This document shows, piece by piece, positions 63,359-64,000 of a stretch of DNA of 64,000 nucleotides. A model generated the notes under the pieces. That model was not told where the DNA came from and did not search any database. It worked only from the letters and a program-made list of their open reading frames with translations. The position numbers and the translations under genes are program-made. Source of the stretch: Lachnospiraceae bacterium (GTDB taxonomy: Bacteria; Bacillota; Clostridia; Lachnospirales; Lachnospiraceae); contig CAJTCE010000004.1 of NCBI GenBank assembly GCA_910574745.1, positions 62,001 to 126,000 on the forward strand, written 5' to 3'. Every line of letters starts with the position of its first letter. Within the stretch, counting starts at the first letter, position 1.

Positions 63359-64000
63359 ATGATATTTAAATGCAAGAACTGTGGCGCCAATACAGTCTGG
63401 TCGCCGGAAAAAGACAGTATGTTTTGTCCGCACTGCGACAGCATTGACAGTGAGGAAGCGGTAAACGGCAGCGATCTGTTTCAATGTGCCGCCTGCGGTG
63501 CGCCAATGCAGCCGAAGCAGTATGACAGCGCCACCAAATGTGAGCATTGCGGCGCTTATACTATTTTTGAGGAGAGAATCAGCGGAGAATATCTGCCTCA
63601 TCTGATTCTTCCCTTTAAGGTAGGCAAACAGAAGGCAAAGGAGCTGATCAAACAGGAATTTGGCAAAAAACTGTTTTTGCCTTCTAATTTTTTAAAAGAA
63701 TCTTACTTAGACAAAATGGAAGGAGATTATATTCCGTTTTTCCTTTTTGACTTTGACTGCCGTTACAGATTTGCGGCAAAGGCAAAGAAAATCAGAAGGT
63801 GGACAACCGGGGATACAGAATATACAGAGACCTCCATATTCCAGATTTACCGGGATATGGATGTGGATTTCTCAAGGATTCCCGCAGATGCGTCCCTTGC
63901 TATGCCGGACGGAGAGATGGATTTGTTGGAGCCATATAATTACGGGCAAATGACAGGATTTGAGCCGAAATATATGTCGGGCTTTTTTGGGGAGAGATAC
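63359..64000 (+). CDS. Zinc-ribbon domain protein (3' end outside window)
   Basis: The frame is open from ATG 63359 to the window edge, 214 codons. It begins with zinc-binding cysteine pairs: FKCKNCGANTVW, MFCPHCDS, FQCAACGAPM and CEHCGAY, forming two zinc ribbons of the TFIIB/YdcC-like type. After that IPFFLFDFDCRYRFAAKA suggests an additional globular or membrane-linked part. GAAGGGGG lies upstream; ATG 63355 is out of frame. Proteins like this occur widely in Lachnospiraceae, with unknown function. Confidence 0.8.
   Translation, partial: MIFKCKNCGANTVWSPEKDSMFCPHCDSIDSEEAVNGSDLFQCAACGAPMQPKQYDSATKCEHCGAYTIFEERISGEYLPHLILPFKVGKQKAKELIKQEFGKKLFLPSNFLKESYLDKMEGDYIPFFLFDFDCRYRFAAKAKKIRRWTTGDTEYTETSIFQIYRDMDVDFSRIPADASLAMPDGEMDLLEPYNYGQMTGFEPKYMSGFFGERY

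Noticed and set aside
1-64000. tRNA, rRNA, CRISPR arrays, transposases and prophage genes
   Set aside because: None seen in reading the sequence and the translated frames; repeats found are short hairpins, not spacer-repeat arrays.

Overview
The window reads as a chromosomal segment of a strictly anaerobic Firmicute of class Clostridia, most probably a gut Lachnospiraceae. The basis is moderate GC, A/G-rich AGGAGG ribosome sites, anaerobic cobalamin synthesis, a rubrerythrin/desulfoferrodoxin pair, a 2-oxoacid:ferredoxin oxidoreductase, and a polyamine operon containing carboxynorspermidine-type enzymes. No species can be named from the sequence alone. Almost all genes are on the + strand; the exceptions are two genes at 25.2-26.4 kb and an amino-acid ABC operon at 59.1-61.5 kb.

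Region 1 (1-13.2 kb) is a cobalamin operon read from inside cobT: cobT', cobU, cobS, a divergent second cobU-like gene, a cobC-like phosphatase, cbiB, cobD, cbiC, cbiD, cbiF, cbiG, cbiH, a triple fusion of CbiJ/CobK with CbiE and CbiT, and cbiA. Genes overlap or are closely spaced. Chelatase, CbiL, CbiP and the adenosyltransferase are not here and may lie upstream.

Region 2 (13.2-22.8 kb) looks like a metal-regulon block. It holds an ABC ATPase plus large FtsX permease, a ZIP metal transporter, an ATC-hydrolase-like gene, a DtxR/MntR-family repressor, and a pair of fused permease-ATPase ABC half-transporters resembling YbtPQ/IrtAB. Three 14-bp palindromes of form TTAGT-N4-ACTAA precede the two ABC units, one at the predicted start point of a near-consensus sigma-A promoter. 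Two gene remnants (a heavy-metal-associated domain and a methyltransferase tail) mark past deletions.

Region 3 (22.8-31.4 kb) holds a LytTR/GHKL two-component pair, a DUF3795 protein, a WYL regulator, a highly structured repeat-rich intergenic region, a coiled-coil protein, cyclopropane fatty acid synthase, a MATE exporter and a DUF3048 lipoprotein.

Region 4 (31.4-38.8 kb) starts with a candidate structured RNA (own promoter, closing helix, several hairpins, terminal hairpin). A polyamine operon follows: arginine decarboxylase, spermidine synthase, carboxynorspermidine synthase, carboxynorspermidine decarboxylase, agmatine deiminase and N-carbamoylputrescine amidase. Together these can take arginine to putrescine and then to spermidine by the carboxyspermidine route.

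Region 5 (38.9-45.4 kb) has a soluble PocR-chemoreceptor-like protein, an OmpR-type two-component system, and an ABC transporter with two membrane subunits. A small membrane-protein gene follows whose frame is broken by one TGA.

Region 6 (45.6-50.4 kb) is redox: rubredoxin, a two-polypeptide 2-oxoacid:ferredoxin oxidoreductase, rubrerythrin and a desulfoferrodoxin-family protein. Region 7 (50.7-58.8 kb) holds an SDR oxidoreductase, a phospholipase D/cardiolipin-synthase-like protein, a two-component system with a kinase lacking membrane segments next to a MacB/BceAB-like ABC transporter, and an ECF S-component. Region 8 (59.1-64 kb) holds a polar amino-acid ABC importer on the minus strand, a GNAT-HAD fusion, a pair of strong hairpins, and the start of a zinc-ribbon protein that runs off the window. 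No tRNA, rRNA, CRISPR array, transposase or phage gene was recognised.
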